64,000 nucleotides of DNA from Actinomarina sp002308095. Lineage in GTDB: Bacteria > Actinomycetota > Acidimicrobiia > Actinomarinales > Actinomarinaceae. The stretch covers positions 936,961 through 1,000,960 of the forward strand of contig JBJKUL010000001.1 in NCBI GenBank assembly GCA_045563135.1, in the 5' to 3' direction. Of the stretch, positions 17,428 through 27,155 are shown one piece after another. The notes beneath the pieces were generated by a model. That model was not told the origin of the DNA, did not search any database, and was given only the letters and a program-made list of their open reading frames with translations. Position numbers and translations under genes: made by a program. Position 1 is the stretch's first letter; each line of letters begins with the position of its first letter.

Positions 17428-18335
17428 TGAGTTGGGTTGGTATGTTTCCAGGTCAAGGTTCACAAGAACCTGGAATGGGAAAAGAACTTCTTGAAAAATA
17501 CCCTGAGCTTTTAATTGATGTTTTTGATGATGCATTGGGTTGGTCTCTTGAAAGTGTTATTAGTGAAGGTGACTCAGAATCAATTAAGAGAACTAATATT
17601 GCTCAACCATATATATTTGCAATATCATACTGCTACGGCTTAGAAGTATTAAAAGAATATGGAGACCCCTCTGCTCTTATCGGACACTCTCTAGGAGAGT
17701 ACACTGCTCTTACTATCAGTGGATTTTTTGATTATGCAGATGCCCTGAAAATTATCTCTGTTCGTGGAGAGGCTATGCAGTCATCTGTTGAAAACTCTGA
17801 TACAGGTATGGCAGCAGTGCTAACTACCGACTTGGATTCTACACTCAAAGAAATTGAGTCTTTAAATTCCCAAGATATTGAAGTTTGGATATCAAACTAT
17901 AACGATGCCTCCCAAATTGTTATTAGCTCAAGCAATGAAAACCTTGAATATCTAAAATCAAACTCAAAAGCACTAGGTGCTAGAAGAGTTATACCTCTTG
18001 AGGTTGCTGGTGCCTTTCATAGTAAAATTGTATCTCCTGCTAAGCCAGAGCTGGCAACTGCTCTTGAGGGAATCGAAATTAAAGAGGGATCAATACCTGT
18101 ATATATGAATGTTGATGCAAACTTAGCAAATATAGAATCGCTTAAAGAGAGATTAGTTAATCAGATTGATAATTCTGTCTTATTTTATGACCAAATACTT
18201 AAGATCGAGTCTGAAATTAATCCAAAGGAATGGGTACATATTGGTCCCGGTAATGTAACTGCTGGAATGGTTAAGAAGTCTATATCTAGTAAAGAAATTA
18301 GGGTAATTAATTCACTAGAGTCTATTACTCAATAG
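17427..18335 (+). CDS. fabD: Malonyl-CoA:ACP transacylase
   Basis: 302 residues. MFPGQGSQEPGMGKE at the N-terminus and the nucleophile elbow GHSLGE with Ser88 mark an FabD. AGAFHS carries the catalytic His. It loads malonyl units on ACP for FAS-II. It overlaps acpS by one base and is followed by fabH after 12 nt when the TTG at 18348 is used. Confidence 0.94.
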   Translation: MSWVGMFPGQGSQEPGMGKELLEKYPELLIDVFDDALGWSLESVISEGDSESIKRTNIAQPYIFAISYCYGLEVLKEYGDPSALIGHSLGEYTALTISGFFDYADALKIISVRGEAMQSSVENSDTGMAAVLTTDLDSTLKEIESLNSQDIEVWISNYNDASQIVISSSNENLEYLKSNSKALGARRVIPLEVAGAFHSKIVSPAKPELATALEGIEIKEGSIPVYMNVDANLANIESLKERLVNQIDNSVLFYDQILKIESEINPKEWVHIGPGNVTAGMVKKSISSKEIRVINSLESITQ

Positions 18336-18347
18336 TTGGGAGTAATT

Positions 18348-19442
18348 TTGAAGTCAACAATAACTGGTTGGGGTAAGTGCGTCCCTGATAACGTAGTAAC
18401 TAATGATGATATGGCTACATTTATAGATACCTCTGATGAATGGATACAGCAAAGAACAGGTATCAAAGAACGAAGATTTTCACATGTAAACAACTCTGAT
18501 ATGGCAACTGTTGCGGGACTTAGAGCAATCGCAACTGCTGGTCTACAACCAGAAGATATAGATGTTGTGATATTAGCTACTTGTACACCAGACAGTATTG
18601 TTCCATCTGCAGCTGCACATGTTCAGAAAAAGATGGGTTGTGTGAATGCTATTGTTTATGACGTAAATGCTGCTTGTGCCGGTTTTCTTTATGCAATGCA
18701 ACAGGCTAAAGCTTTTATAGAAAGTGGTATTTACAAGAATGCCGTAGTCATTGGATCAGAGCATATCACATGGTTGCTTGACTGGTCTGATAGAAATACA
18801 GCCGTACTTTTTGGAGATGGTGCTGGTGCCATGGTTGTGCAACCAAGTAATGACGAATCAGAAGGTGAGATTTATTCATTTAAAAATGGTCTAAGTTCTG
18901 ATAAGTTAGCAATCTTAGAAGTTCCTAACTTTGGCTCAGCAATGAATAGATTTACTCCATATGCTGCAGCAGAAACGACTTGGACTTTTGATGGTCAAGA
19001 AATTTTTAAGAATGGTATTAGAGCTATGGGTAATGCATCTGAAGAAGCAATTGAGGCATCTGGTTTAACAAAAGAAGATATTGATTTGCTTATTCCTCAC
19101 CAAGCAAATTTACGAATAGTTGAGGGGTTAGAGAGAAATCTAAAATTACCAAATGCCAAAACTTTAAAATATGTTCATAAATATGGGAATACTTCTGCAG
19201 CTTCAATTCCTACAGCATTTGTTGATGGCATAGAAGATGGTTCCATCAAAGGTGGCGAAACTATGATAATTACTGCTGTTGGGGCTGGGCTTGCATGGGG
19301 AGCAGCTGCAATAAAATTAGGGCAGCGTGTAACGCCCCTAGGAGAAACTGATGCTGCTTTACCAGAATTCGATGGAACAGGTATAGATGCTATTCAAGAA
19401 TCTATCGACTATTTTGTTCACGGGAAAAAAGAAACTCAATAA
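18348..19442 (+). CDS. fabH: Beta-ketoacyl-ACP synthase III
   Basis: 364 residues from TTG 18348, chosen because GGGAG lies at 18338-18342 with suitable spacing; the frame is open from a TTG at 18336. It starts the FAS-II cycle by condensing an acyl-CoA with malonyl-ACP. The catalytic triad is visible: Cys110 in VNAACAGF, His in IPHQAN, Asn in YGNTSAAS. A ~25-residue extension after the usual terminus (from TPLGETDAALPEF) is not typical. It overlaps fabG by one base. Confidence 0.93.
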   Translation: MKSTITGWGKCVPDNVVTNDDMATFIDTSDEWIQQRTGIKERRFSHVNNSDMATVAGLRAIATAGLQPEDIDVVILATCTPDSIVPSAAAHVQKKMGCVNAIVYDVNAACAGFLYAMQQAKAFIESGIYKNAVVIGSEHITWLLDWSDRNTAVLFGDGAGAMVVQPSNDESEGEIYSFKNGLSSDKLAILEVPNFGSAMNRFTPYAAAETTWTFDGQEIFKNGIRAMGNASEEAIEASGLTKEDIDLLIPHQANLRIVEGLERNLKLPNAKTLKYVHKYGNTSAASIPTAFVDGIEDGSIKGGETMIITAVGAGLAWGAAAIKLGQRVTPLGETDAALPEFDGTGIDAIQESIDYFVHGKKETQ

Positions 19443-20170
19443 TGAGAACAGTTTTAGTTACAGGTGGTTCAAGAGGAATTGGCAAAGCTATTGCTGAAAA
19501 ACTTGGGCAAACATGTAATGTTGCAGTTGGATACTCTTCCTCTAAAGAAAAAGCTGATGAAGTTGTGACATTAATTAAAGAAGCTGGTGGAAAAGCTATC
19601 GCCGTGAGCATTGATGTTACAAGCCAAGAGTCAGTCGAACAATGTTTTGAGTCGGTTGAAAATGAATTCTCATCTATAGATATTTTGATTAATAATGCCG
19701 GAATAACAAAAGATAATATTTTCCCAAGATTGAAACAAGAAGACTGGGATGATGTTGTCGATACAAATTTAACCGGGTCTTTTCGCACCTCTAAAAGAGC
19801 AGTAAAAAATATGATGAAAAATAAATGGGGAAGAATTATTTTCATCTCCTCTGTAGCGGGAATAAGTGGAAATACCGGGCAGGCAAATTATGCAGCATCT
19901 AAAGCTGGATTGATAGGATTAGCAAAAACAATAAGCAAAGAGCTCGGCTCGAGAAACATAACTTCTAATGTCATCGCCCCTGGATATATTGATACAGATA
20001 TGACTTCATTTTTAAATGATGAGCAAAAAGAGGATATTATAGGACAACTTTCAATAAAGAGAGTTGGTAAACCAGAAGATATATCAAACATAGTATCTTT
20101 TTTGTGTTCAGATGAGTCAGAATATATAACAGGACAAGTTTTTCCAGTTGATGGAGGACTTACTACTTAA
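19442..20170 (+). CDS. fabG: 3-oxoacyl-ACP reductase
   Basis: 242 residues, classical short-chain dehydrogenase. It has TGGSRGIGKAIA for NADP(H), NNAGITKD, Ser in FISSVAG and Tyr/Lys in YAASKAG. It reduces the 3-ketoacyl-ACP made by FabH/FabF. Position between fabH and acpP supports the FAS-II role over other SDRs. Start ATG 19442 overlaps the fabH stop. Confidence 0.94.
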   Translation: MRTVLVTGGSRGIGKAIAEKLGQTCNVAVGYSSSKEKADEVVTLIKEAGGKAIAVSIDVTSQESVEQCFESVENEFSSIDILINNAGITKDNIFPRLKQEDWDDVVDTNLTGSFRTSKRAVKNMMKNKWGRIIFISSVAGISGNTGQANYAASKAGLIGLAKTISKELGSRNITSNVIAPGYIDTDMTSFLNDEQKEDIIGQLSIKRVGKPEDISNIVSFLCSDESEYITGQVFPVDGGLTT

Positions 20171-20186
20171 GTTAAGGGGGATTGTT

Positions 20187-20426
20187 GTGGAAGTAAATGA
20201 AGTTTTTGAAAAAGTAAAAAAACTATTTGTCGATGAACTTGGTATTGAGGCAGATAAAGTCACTATGGAGGCAAAACTTGAAGAGGATCTAGATATTGAC
20301 TCTTTAGGAATTGTAGAAGTTGTTATGGCATTTGAAGATGAATTTGAAATAGAAATCGATGATGAAGAACTTACAGATGTTGGAACAGTTGGCCAGGCCG
20401 TAAACCTACTGCATTCTAAGTTATAA
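20187..20426 (+). CDS. acpP: Acyl carrier protein
   Basis: 79 residues from GTG 20187, set by a strong AAGGGGG Shine-Dalgarno at 20175-20181; the frame extends upstream into fabG but that part does not look like ACP. The prosthetic-group Ser39 lies in DLDIDSLG, and the protein is strongly acidic (EDEFEIEIDDEEL). It carries acyl chains for the FAS-II enzymes around it. The fabG-acpP-fabF order is classical. Confidence 0.95.
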   Translation: MEVNEVFEKVKKLFVDELGIEADKVTMEAKLEEDLDIDSLGIVEVVMAFEDEFEIEIDDEELTDVGTVGQAVNLLHSKL

Positions 20427-20432
20427 AAAATC

Positions 20433-21671
20433 ATGTCTAAAAGACGTGTTGTTATCACTGGCCTTGGAACTATTAATCCTTTAGGCAATAATGTCACCGA
20501 TACATGGGATAAGTTAATCAAGGGTGAATCTGGTATTGATACAATAACTTCTTTTGAGACAAATGAACTTCCTGTTTCTTTTGCTGGCGAAGTTAAAAAT
20601 TTTGACGCAAATGAGTACATGGGTAAACAACATGCACGTAAATTAGACAGGTCTTCTCATCTTTCAATATTTGCTACTGAAGAAGCATTAAAAGATGCAA
20701 ACTTAAACCCTGAAGAACGATTAGGACCCAATGTTGGAATTGTATTTGGTACAGGTATAGGAGGAATTGGAGCTACAGAACAAGCTGTTAGGACCTACGA
20801 TGAAAGAGGTGCTTCAAGAATTAATCCATTAGCAATTACACAATTAATGCCTAACTCAAGTACCGGTCAAGTAGCAATTAAGTATGGGATTGAAGGGCCT
20901 TCTCTAACTATTACTACCGCGTGCGCAGCCTCTGCTAATGCAGTTGGTGAAGCAAAGAATATGATTCAAAATGGAGTTGTGGACATGGTTGTGACTGGAG
21001 GAACAGAATCTGGAACAACCCCTATGACTATTGGAGCGTTTGCCCAAATTAGAGCTCTTTCTACTAATAATGAAAATCCCAAAGAAGCTTGCAAACCATT
21101 TGATAAAAATAGAGATGGTTTTGTTATGGGAGAAGGCTCGACAGTTCTAGTAATGGAAAGCGAAGAATCAGCACTTAAAAGAGGTGCGGAGATATATGGA
21201 TATGTTGCTGGCTATGGAGCAACTACCGATGCATATCACATTACTGCCCCCGCAGAAGGTGGAAAAGGCGCAGTAGTTGCAATGCAAAAAGCCATTGAAG
21301 ATGCTGAATTATCAATAAATGATATTGACTACATAAATGCGCATGGAACCTCAACGCCCGCAAATGATAAGAATGAAACAGCTGCAATTAAAACTGTGTT
21401 TGGAGATAAAGCTTATGATTTAGACATCTCGTCTACTAAATCAATGACAGGTCATTTATTGGGTGGTGGCGGAGCCTTTGAATCTATGGTTTCAGTGCTC
21501 GCTCTTCAAAAGAGTATTATTCCTCCAACAATAAATCTAAACAATCCTGATGAAGAATGTGATCTAAACTATACACCTAATGATGCTGTTCAAAAAGAAA
21601 TGAATATAGCTATGTCGAATTCATTCGGTTTTGGAGGTCATAATGGAGTATTAGTTTTTAAAAAATCTTAA
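20433..21671 (+). CDS. fabF: Beta-ketoacyl-ACP synthase II
   Basis: 412 residues. Elongating condensing enzyme with the Cys-His-His triad: TTACAASANA, AHGTSTPAND and SMTGHLLGGGGAFE. It starts 6 nt after acpP and ends the lipid operon; its stop lies 7 nt from that of the convergent fabI. Confidence 0.95.
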   Translation: MSKRRVVITGLGTINPLGNNVTDTWDKLIKGESGIDTITSFETNELPVSFAGEVKNFDANEYMGKQHARKLDRSSHLSIFATEEALKDANLNPEERLGPNVGIVFGTGIGGIGATEQAVRTYDERGASRINPLAITQLMPNSSTGQVAIKYGIEGPSLTITTACAASANAVGEAKNMIQNGVVDMVVTGGTESGTTPMTIGAFAQIRALSTNNENPKEACKPFDKNRDGFVMGEGSTVLVMESEESALKRGAEIYGYVAGYGATTDAYHITAPAEGGKGAVVAMQKAIEDAELSINDIDYINAHGTSTPANDKNETAAIKTVFGDKAYDLDISSTKSMTGHLLGGGGAFESMVSVLALQKSIIPPTINLNNPDEECDLNYTPNDAVQKEMNIAMSNSFGFGGHNGVLVFKKS

Positions 21672-21678
21672 AAATTAA

Positions 21679-22455
21679 TTAGGGTAACATCGTTCCGCCA
21701 ACAGAGTGTGCTCCCCCGTCAGCATGGATAATTTCTCCTGATACAGCCTCAGAGTATTCAGATAATAAAAAGTTAACCACTTTAGCAACTGGGATTGCAT
21801 CTTTTGAATCCCATCCAAGTGGAGCCTTTTGGTCCCACTCGTCATTCATTTCACCAAAACCGGGTATATTTTTAGCAGCAGTTGTTGCCAAAGGTCCAGC
21901 AGAAACAGCATTTACTCTTACCCCGTCTTCTCCCATGTAGTAGGCGAGATATCGCACGACAGATTGTAGTCCAGATTTTGCAACACCTTGCCAGTCGTAT
22001 CCTGGCCAAGATTGTGAATTATCAAAATCTAAAGCAACAATAGAAGCTGGATTGTTTAACAAAGACTTAAATCCTTGAGATAAGGTCTTTAGTGAAAAAG
22101 CTGAAACTTCAAATGATGTTGAAGCATCTTCAATACTAGTGTTCATAAAATTTCCACCCATTGCCTCAGTTGGCGAGAATGCTATGGCATGTAATATACC
22201 GTCTAGATTTCCAAAGTCTTCTTTGATGCTATTTGCAGCACTTACTACCTGTTCTTCGTTCTGAATATCCATTTCGTAAACTTGAATATCCCCAGGTAAT
22301 CTTTTGACGATTCTCTCAGTAATTCGGAGACCTTTTCCAAAACCAGTAGCAACAACTTGAGCTCCATTTTCTATTGCAACCTGAGCAGTTGCATAAGCAA
22401 TACTTTTATCAGTTAGTATTCCAGTTATTAATATCTTTTTGTCTTTTAATATCAT
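21679..22455 (-). CDS. fabI: Enoyl-ACP reductase, InhA-like
   Basis: 258 residues. NADH-dependent last reduction of the FAS-II cycle. ILITGILTDKSIAYA is the FabI/InhA nucleotide motif, and the active site reads YDWQGVAKSGL with Tyr and Lys six residues apart, close to the InhA arrangement (Y-N-W-x-x-x-AK). AGPLATTAAKNIPGF is the substrate-loop region. It completes the FAS-II set on the opposite strand, converging on fabF, and is probably the target of InhA-type inhibitors (family knowledge). Confidence 0.92.
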   Translation of the reverse strand: MILKDKKILITGILTDKSIAYATAQVAIENGAQVVATGFGKGLRITERIVKRLPGDIQVYEMDIQNEEQVVSAANSIKEDFGNLDGILHAIAFSPTEAMGGNFMNTSIEDASTSFEVSAFSLKTLSQGFKSLLNNPASIVALDFDNSQSWPGYDWQGVAKSGLQSVVRYLAYYMGEDGVRVNAVSAGPLATTAAKNIPGFGEMNDEWDQKAPLGWDSKDAIPVAKVVNFLLSEYSEAVSGEIIHADGGAHSVGGTMLP

Positions 22456-22513
22456 ATTTTTATCCTACTAACTAAGACTCTAAAAGTTAGGTGTATGTAT
22501 CAAAGAAATTTGA

Positions 22514-25162
22514 TTATTTGTTAATTTCTGCCTGGGCTGCTGCTAGTCGAGCTGTTGGAATCCTGTATGGTGAACAGGAAATGTAATCAATATCTAAAGT
22601 ATTTAAGAAGAATATAGAATTAGCTTCTCCCGCATGTTCTCCACAGACTCCAATTTTTAGATCTTTATTAGCCTTCTTACCATCCGAGGAAGACATCTCC
22701 ACTAATTTACCAACAGTATCAACATCAATAGATACAAAAGGGTCTATATTGAAAATATCTTTTTCTACATACTCATTTAAAAACCTTGAAGCATCGTCTC
22801 TTGAGAGCCCTAAGGTTGTCTGGGTTAAATCATTAGTTCCAAAGGAGAAAAAGTCAGCATGTTCAGAAATAGAATTCGAATTTAAAGCTGCGCTTGGTAG
22901 CTCAATCATAGTTCCGATTGTATACATAAAATCGTAATCAAGTTTTTTCTCAAGTTTTTTAATCTTCTTCAAGAGTATCTTTTTCATTTGACCCAATTCT
23001 TCAGCGTTCATAACAAGAGGGATCATTATCTCCGGCGTTATAGTCATTCCTTGGTCTTTGGAAAGATTATGCGCTGCCCGAAGTATTGCTTCTACTTGCA
23101 TTTCATATATCTCTGGATAACTTAAGCCCAGACGTACACCTCTATGACCGAGCATTGGGTTACTTTCAGAAAGTTTAAGTAGCATCTCTCGTACATATCC
23201 TGGAGAAACACCAATAGCATTAGCTAAATCTGACATTTCGATATCACTTTTTGGAAGAAACTCATGCATTGGAGGATCTAATAATCTGACTGTTATTGGT
23301 TTTTCGCCCAAGAGTTGAAATAAAGCCTCAAAATCAGCAATCTGATATTTAATTAATTTTCTTAGAGCTCTCTTTCTTCCCTGTGTTGTATCTGACATAA
23401 TCATTTCACGCATAGGAGTTATTCTCTCCCCTTCGAAAAACATATGTTCAGTTCTACATAAGCCAATACCTTCTGCCCCAAACTCTAATGCTTTAGCTGT
23501 ATCCAATGCTGTTTCTGCATTTGCTCTTACAGCAAGTCTCTTTATGTCATTAGACCAATTCATGAGGGTGTTAAATTCTACTGTCTGTTTTGGTGGTTCA
23601 GATTTTAGCTCACCGATGTAGACCTCGCCTAAGCTGCCATCCATTGAGATGATATCTCCCTCATGGAGCGTCTCGCTTCCGTTACCGATGGTTTTTTCAA
23701 TGAAATCTATAGTTAGGCTTTCTGCGCCGACAACACATGGTTTACCCATCCCTCTCGCTACCACTGCCGCGTGGCTTGTCATTCCACCCTTTGTTGTAAG
23801 AATACCTACTGAAGAATGCATCCCATGAATATCTTCTGGGCTTGTTTCGTCTCGTACAAGGATTACATCCCTTCCTTTATTAGCTTCTTCCTCAGCCTTA
23901 TCTGCATCAAAAACAATCTCACCCACCGCAGCTCCTGGGGAAGCATTTAATGCTTTCACATATAATTTTTTATCTTGTGCTTCAACGAACTGAGGATGTA
24001 ATAAGTTCGTGATATTATTCGCATCTACCATTGTTATAGCTTCTTCTTTAGTGATAATTCCTTCTTGTTCCATATCAATTGCAATTTTGACACTTGCTTG
24101 AGCAGTTCTTTTTGCTTTACGAGTCTGAAGTAGATAAATTTTTTCATTCTCAATAGTGAACTCTATGTCTTGAACTTCTTTAAAGTGGTCTTCTAGTTTT
24201 TTGGCAATTTCTAAAATATCATCATATGATTTTGGAAATTTCTCTTGAAGGGATTGCCCGTTATCACCATCACTACTTTTTATAGGTAGCGGTGTTCTTA
24301 TTCCTGCTACAACATCTTCTCCTTGAGCATTCATTAAGTACTCTCCGTAGAGCTCTTTTGATCCATCTGATGGGTTTCGTGTAAAAGCTACACCCGTACC
24401 GGATAGATCATTAAGATTTCCAAAAACCATGGTTTGTACTGTTGCACCAGTTCCCCATGAGTCTGGAATATTGTTTATCTTTCGATATGTCACTGCTCTT
24501 GTATTTAGCCAACTATTAAATACGGCTTCTATCGCACCCATAAGTTGTTGATGTGGATCTTGAGGAAATGGAGCATTTGAAAATCGTTCTACCGTATTTT
24601 TATATGCGTCAATAATCCAGTTAAGTTGGTCGACACTAAAATCAGCATCAGAAACGACATTGTCCATTCTTTTTTTATTAGCAATGACTGCTTCAAATCT
24701 TTCATGCTCCAATCCAAGGACAACATTGGAATACATTTGGATTAATCTTCTATAGGAATCTAGAGCAAATCTCTCGTCATCAAAATCTATAGCTAGCTGT
24801 TGAACATTATCATCATTTAATCCAATATTTAAAATTGAATCCATCATTCCTGGCATAGATATTTTTCCCCCAGAACGGACAGATAGCAATAGAGGGCTTC
24901 CCTGTCCTCCAAAATTCTTACCTGATAAATTCTCTAGTTTCGAAATGGATTCTTTCACATCCTCTACCAAGCCTTCAGGAAGCTGTTTGTTTTTAATAAA
25001 AGAGTTACATGCTTCAGTGGTAATTGTAAAACCTGGTGGAACCTGAATACCCATCTTGCTCATCTCGGCAAGGTTGGCCCCTTTGCCTCCAAGTAGATCA
25101 ACCAATGAGGAGTCTCCGTCAGTTTTATCTGGGGAAAATTCGAAAATGAGGTTGCTATTCAT
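22514..25162 (-). CDS. ppdK: Pyruvate, phosphate dikinase
   Basis: 882 residues from ATG 25162 (MNSNLIFEF); the frame runs 40 codons further upstream but would cross the divergent gene's start. It interconverts pyruvate, ATP and Pi with PEP, AMP and PPi. Domains in order: ATP-grasp (GGKGANLAEMSKMG), central phospho-His domain (GGMTSHAAVVARGMGKPC), and TIM barrel with Cys in GVCGEHAGE. With the glyoxylate shunt it provides gluconeogenic PEP, or it serves PPi-based glycolysis. It is divergent from the GAPDH-like gene by 25 nt. Confidence 0.95.
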   Translation of the reverse strand: MNSNLIFEFSPDKTDGDSSLVDLLGGKGANLAEMSKMGIQVPPGFTITTEACNSFIKNKQLPEGLVEDVKESISKLENLSGKNFGGQGSPLLLSVRSGGKISMPGMMDSILNIGLNDDNVQQLAIDFDDERFALDSYRRLIQMYSNVVLGLEHERFEAVIANKKRMDNVVSDADFSVDQLNWIIDAYKNTVERFSNAPFPQDPHQQLMGAIEAVFNSWLNTRAVTYRKINNIPDSWGTGATVQTMVFGNLNDLSGTGVAFTRNPSDGSKELYGEYLMNAQGEDVVAGIRTPLPIKSSDGDNGQSLQEKFPKSYDDILEIAKKLEDHFKEVQDIEFTIENEKIYLLQTRKAKRTAQASVKIAIDMEQEGIITKEEAITMVDANNITNLLHPQFVEAQDKKLYVKALNASPGAAVGEIVFDADKAEEEANKGRDVILVRDETSPEDIHGMHSSVGILTTKGGMTSHAAVVARGMGKPCVVGAESLTIDFIEKTIGNGSETLHEGDIISMDGSLGEVYIGELKSEPPKQTVEFNTLMNWSNDIKRLAVRANAETALDTAKALEFGAEGIGLCRTEHMFFEGERITPMREMIMSDTTQGRKRALRKLIKYQIADFEALFQLLGEKPITVRLLDPPMHEFLPKSDIEMSDLANAIGVSPGYVREMLLKLSESNPMLGHRGVRLGLSYPEIYEMQVEAILRAAHNLSKDQGMTITPEIMIPLVMNAEELGQMKKILLKKIKKLEKKLDYDFMYTIGTMIELPSAALNSNSISEHADFFSFGTNDLTQTTLGLSRDDASRFLNEYVEKDIFNIDPFVSIDVDTVGKLVEMSSSDGKKANKDLKIGVCGEHAGEANSIFFLNTLDIDYISCSPYRIPTARLAAAQAEINK

Positions 25163-25187
25163 AATTTTTTGATATTCTAATATATTA

Positions 25188-26231
25188 GTGAGTAAAAACA
25201 TTTTAGTCGTCGGAACTGGAACAATTGGCGAGCCATTGATTGGTCTTCTTGCTGAACATAAACCGGCACTTGGTATTGACAATGTCTACTTCTTTAAACG
25301 CACACCTCTAAGTGAAGAGAAAGGTAAAGTTGAGGCCCTGCAGCGTAAAGGTGCAGAACTGGTCACTAAGAAAGATACTATTGCAGCATTTAAAGAACTC
25401 GGTTTTGATGCAGGTAATGTTGAGAATGCTTATGAAGACTCTCAGGTAATCATTGACTGCACGCCGAGTGGAAATACGAACTGGGATGATGTTTACTCTA
25501 AACTCGACCCTACAAAAAGATTTATGGCACAGGGTTCAGAGCATGGATTTGGTCCCTTTTTTGCTTGGGGTATTAATAATGACGCCTTAACAAGAGATGA
25601 AAACAAATATCTCATTGCATCATGTAATACACATAACATGGCATCAATTGTAAAAACATTTGCCTTGGATGCTGGTCGTGCTCTCACTCAGGGTAAGTTT
25701 GTTTGCTTAAGAAGAGCTAATGATGTTTCACAAAATGATTCCTTTGCTCCATCACCAACAATAACAAAACATGATAATCAGGAATTTGGGACACATCATG
25801 CAAGAGATGTATACGAACTCTTTGACCAGGAAGGTACTAAATTAGATTTATTCTCTTCAGCAATTAAGTTACCTACACAATACATGCACACCCTCTGGTT
25901 TAACCTTTCTTTCGAAGACAATACAGAATTAACTACTGTTATGAACGAACTTACAAATAGTGAACACTTAATGTCTACAGAAAAGCTTTCATCTAATAAG
26001 GTTTTCTCTTTTGGAAGAGATCACGGATATCACGGCAGACTGCTTTCACATGGAATAGTAGCGGTTGACTCACTTCATGTTAAAGACAATCAACTAACCG
26101 GGTACTGCTTCACTCCCCAGGATGGGAATGCATTACTTTCCTCTGTTGCTGCATCCGTTAACTATTTTTATGAAGATACTTGGATTGAGAAGATGAGTGT
26201 CTTTAATAAATATATCTTTAAGAATATTTAG
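25188..26231 (+). CDS. Type II (archaeal-type) glyceraldehyde-3-phosphate dehydrogenase homologue
   Basis: 347 residues from a GTG 4-7 nt after a TAATAT/TATATT box, so probably leaderless. The Rossmann motif is VGTGTIGEP; IDCTPSG (89-95), SCNTHNM with candidate catalytic Cys146, and THHARDV (202-208) match the archaeal Gap order (DCTPxG, SCNTTG, SHHGPDV). It lacks the bacterial type I signature ASCTTN. Expected reaction is NAD(P)-dependent oxidation of GAP; activity in this divergent copy is inferred. Opposite orientation to ppdK. Confidence 0.75.
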   Translation: MSKNILVVGTGTIGEPLIGLLAEHKPALGIDNVYFFKRTPLSEEKGKVEALQRKGAELVTKKDTIAAFKELGFDAGNVENAYEDSQVIIDCTPSGNTNWDDVYSKLDPTKRFMAQGSEHGFGPFFAWGINNDALTRDENKYLIASCNTHNMASIVKTFALDAGRALTQGKFVCLRRANDVSQNDSFAPSPTITKHDNQEFGTHHARDVYELFDQEGTKLDLFSSAIKLPTQYMHTLWFNLSFEDNTELTTVMNELTNSEHLMSTEKLSSNKVFSFGRDHGYHGRLLSHGIVAVDSLHVKDNQLTGYCFTPQDGNALLSSVAASVNYFYEDTWIEKMSVFNKYIFKNI

Positions 26232-26265
26232 TCACACAAGATACCATTTTAATCGATTTGCAATT

Positions 26266-26303
26266 CACAAACAACTTAGCCTTGTGCAAATTTGTGTTTT
26301 TTT
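26266..26303 (+). terminator. Terminator after the GAPDH-like gene
   Basis: CACAAA (26266-26271) pairs with TTTGTG (26291-26296) around a 19-nt loop and is followed directly by seven T (26297-26303). It lies 35 nt past the stop codon. Confidence 0.5.
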
Positions 26304-26555
26304 AGGAAATCTTTTTTAATCCTTGATAGCTTGAGAGTAGCAATAAAGGGGGCCATTGGATTATCAGGAAGAGTGCTATTGATGAACGATAGCACGGTAA
26401 TAATTATCATATAGAACCAGCCCAAAATCTAGCAAAGACCAAATATGAAAAAGGGATTTTTGGAGCTGGTTCTATTTTTTAACTTCCTATTCCTAACTCT
26501 GAAAAGTTAAAATTTACGAATTAGGATGCTAAGTAGGACTACAAAAGAGAGAACA
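26304..26555 (+). other. Non-coding stretch with several hairpins, candidate structured RNA or leader
   Basis: No credible ORF here. It contains a 7-bp stem GTGCTAT/ATAGCAC (26373-26379 with 26389-26395, 9-nt loop) and, just downstream, an 11-bp terminator hairpin (26411-26480). Between the two terminators this could be a stand-alone small RNA of roughly 150 nt, or a 5' leader with an attenuator for the membrane protein at 26556. I match it to no known RNA family. Confidence 0.35.
26411..26480 (+). terminator. Long-stem intrinsic terminator upstream of 26556
   Basis: ATAGAACCAGC (26411-26421) pairs perfectly with GCTGGTTCTAT (26465-26475), with six T at 26475-26480. The 43-nt loop can form a further imperfect stem (CCCAAAATC with GGATTTTTGG). 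Confidence 0.6.
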
Positions 26556-27089
26556 ATGAAAAAATTTAATCTATTTTTACAAGATGATAAAACACAGGGG
26601 AAAGTTTCTTCGATTTTATTATTCATCGCCTGGGCATATGAGATACCTGATTTTGAATTTGCTATTTTAGATAAGGTTATGGCATTCATAGGAGCTGTTG
26701 CCCTTGCAAATGTAATACTTCTTAGCTATAAGTTAATAGAACATAAAGATCTACCAAGCAACTGGCAAAATGGTATTGCTATGATTGCAGCAACGATGTT
26801 GATTTCTGGTCTACTGGAAGTAGGTGCACCTGTTGAAGATCCAGCATTAAGAGTTTTCTTCTTTTTCTTTTTAATTACTGTAATTACATATACAGCAATT
26901 GCTGATGGTGTGATACCTGATGTTTGGAGATACGTTACGATAGCTGGTGCAGTTCCCTTACTAATTGCACTTGGAGAAGATGTTTTCGTGGGGACAGATA
27001 ATTTAGCTATTTTGTGGGTAGGGTACTTAATATTTACAGTCGGTTTTCCTGCTGGAAACTATGTAGCTTGGAATAACTATAAAGAATAA
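26556..27089 (+). CDS. Five-helix membrane protein of unknown function
   Basis: 177 residues from ATG 26556, preceded by a GAGAG Shine-Dalgarno; the frame is open to an ATG at 26526 without a good RBS. A short soluble N-terminus (MKKFNLFLQDDKTQG) is followed by about five hydrophobic segments, including a Phe-rich one (FFFFFLITVITYTAIAD), and it ends NYVAWNNYKE. No recognisable motif. The terminator-like hairpin in front suggests control of its transcription. Confidence 0.6.
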   Translation: MKKFNLFLQDDKTQGKVSSILLFIAWAYEIPDFEFAILDKVMAFIGAVALANVILLSYKLIEHKDLPSNWQNGIAMIAATMLISGLLEVGAPVEDPALRVFFFFFLITVITYTAIADGVIPDVWRYVTIAGAVPLLIALGEDVFVGTDNLAILWVGYLIFTVGFPAGNYVAWNNYKE

Positions 27090-27155
27090 CATTTCCAAAA
27101 CATAAATTAAATAAGAAATAAGGCAACTAGCTGTTGTAATTTTTCTCTAATTTAA

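Noticed and set aside
25163..25282. N-terminal extension of PPDK
   Set aside because: It overlaps the start and promoter of the divergent GAPDH-like gene and does not resemble PPDK; MNSNLIFEF at 25162 is the family start.
26304..26480. SRP RNA or 6S RNA
   Set aside because: The GGAAG fragment at 26367 lacks the conserved SRP loop partner, and the long 6S rod is absent.
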